Shown here: positions 33,718-34,064 of the stretch, piece by piece
How the letters are laid out: the number at the start of each line of letters is the position of its first letter
Position numbering within the stretch: the stretch's first letter is position 1
From: Bacteroidales bacterium
GTDB taxonomy: Bacteria > Bacteroidota > Bacteroidia > Bacteroidales > JAAYUG01
Direction: 5' to 3'
DNA length: 34,064 bases
Assembly (NCBI GenBank): GCA_012517825.1
Contig: JAAYUG010000131.1
Coordinates: 1 to 34,064, forward strand
Translations under genes and position numbers: made by a program
Notes under the pieces: generated by a model
Told to the model about the DNA's origin: nothing
Database searches by the model: none
What the model saw: the letters and a program-made list of their open reading frames with translations, nothing else

Positions 33718-33754
33718 AAACGCCTGTAAAACAAATTTTTACAGGCGTTTTTTT
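33718..33754 (+). terminator. Terminator after tRNA-Arg
   Basis: AAACGCCTGTAAAA (33718-33731) pairs perfectly with TTTTACAGGCGTTT (33737-33750) around a five-base loop; seven T residues end at 33754. Confidence 0.85.
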
Positions 33755-33892
33755 ATGATATAATTTTAGGTACAAGTTTTTTTACCTTCCTGCTATACGT
33801 TACGCGGCTTAACGCAGTGGCGGATTTCGGAGCACAAAACTGTCAAGCCGTCACAAAGATAATTAAACTCTAACTCTTAAAGGAGATACGTA

Positions 33893-34063
33893 TTATATTT
33901 CGATGGGAATCTCAAATTTTTCAAAAAGACGTTTAGCATAATTGGTTATTTCATTTAAATGCCAGCTATCATTGATTTTAATCATTTTAAGATCCGAAAG
34001 CATCTGTATAAGGTCATTCACAGAATATTTTTTAAGTAAGTCTCTATTTTTCAGCTCAATATA
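33893..34063 (-). CDS. C-terminal fragment of a probable transposase (runs off the window)
   Basis: The last 56 codons of a minus-strand gene whose start lies beyond the window. The fragment reads LLKKYSVNDLIQMLSDLKMI then KINDSWHLNEITN, and ends RLFEKFEIPIEI before TAA at 33893-33895. The rhythm of this tail is like the C-termini of IS1634/IS4-type transposases, but that rests on memory of family style and not on a catalytic motif, which would be upstream. It is AT-rich. A fragment of some other protein is possible. Confidence 0.45.
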   Translation of the reverse strand, partial: YIELKNRDLLKKYSVNDLIQMLSDLKMIKINDSWHLNEITNYAKRLFEKFEIPIEI

Positions 34064-34064
34064 T

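Overview
The window looks like chromosomal DNA of a member of the Bacteroidota, probably of Bacteroidales type. The evidence is as follows. Many genes are preceded by the TAnnTTTG -7 element of this phylum, several with a TTTG-like -33 box 19 bases upstream. Purine-rich Shine-Dalgarno sites are not obvious. Lipoproteins, FKBP lipoproteins, GH95/GH29 fucosidases and a DUF349 repeat protein are present. The order ribH / TPR protein / recF / dciA is also typical of the group. No taxonomic marker gene is present, so placement below phylum is inference.

Layout. (1) 1-3.85 kb: AT-rich accessory DNA with a GH95 lipoprotein, a spacer carrying two kinds of dispersed repeat, and an unrecognised small lipoprotein-like gene. 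(2) 3.85-15.3 kb: GC-richer housekeeping block with trmD (-), a small heat-shock protein, then DUF349 protein-pyrG-yidC (+), ribH and a TPR membrane protein (-), and divergently recF-dciA-tilS (+), which overlap end to end. (3) 15.3-16.6 kb: a gap with a promoter and a strong terminator but no ordinary gene (candidate small RNA or antisense small ORF), a periplasmic TPR protein, and a second repeat-bearing spacer. (4) 16.6-26 kb: a large secreted M14-type peptidase, a Mut7-C RNase-domain protein and an APC permease (-), a lipocalin-like lipoprotein (+), ndk (-), nrnA-like DHH phosphoesterase and two FKBP lipoproteins (+), and an RsmI-type methyltransferase (-). (5) 26-33.5 kb: an MBL-fold hydrolase, a fused aconitase-superfamily dehydratase translationally coupled to asnA, a GH29 fucosidase, and a second, different fused dehydratase. 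(6) The right end has tRNA-Arg(UCU) with a clear promoter and terminator, then the C-terminus of a probable transposase running off the edge.

How it fits together. The central block serves translation, nucleotide synthesis, replication/repair and membrane-protein insertion. The GH95 and GH29 enzymes could release L-fucose or related sugars, but no transporter or sugar-catabolic gene lies beside them. Both are followed by the same approximately 63-bp imperfect repeat and both look AT-richer than the core genes, suggesting related accessory insertions. No CRISPR array, phage module or toxin-antitoxin pair was seen. The items most worth a second look are the two single-chain dehydratases (one with a His-to-Cys change at a normally conserved position and coupled to asnA), the palindrome lying on the nrnA promoter, the 15.36-15.56 kb transcription unit, and the repeat shared by the two glycosidase loci.
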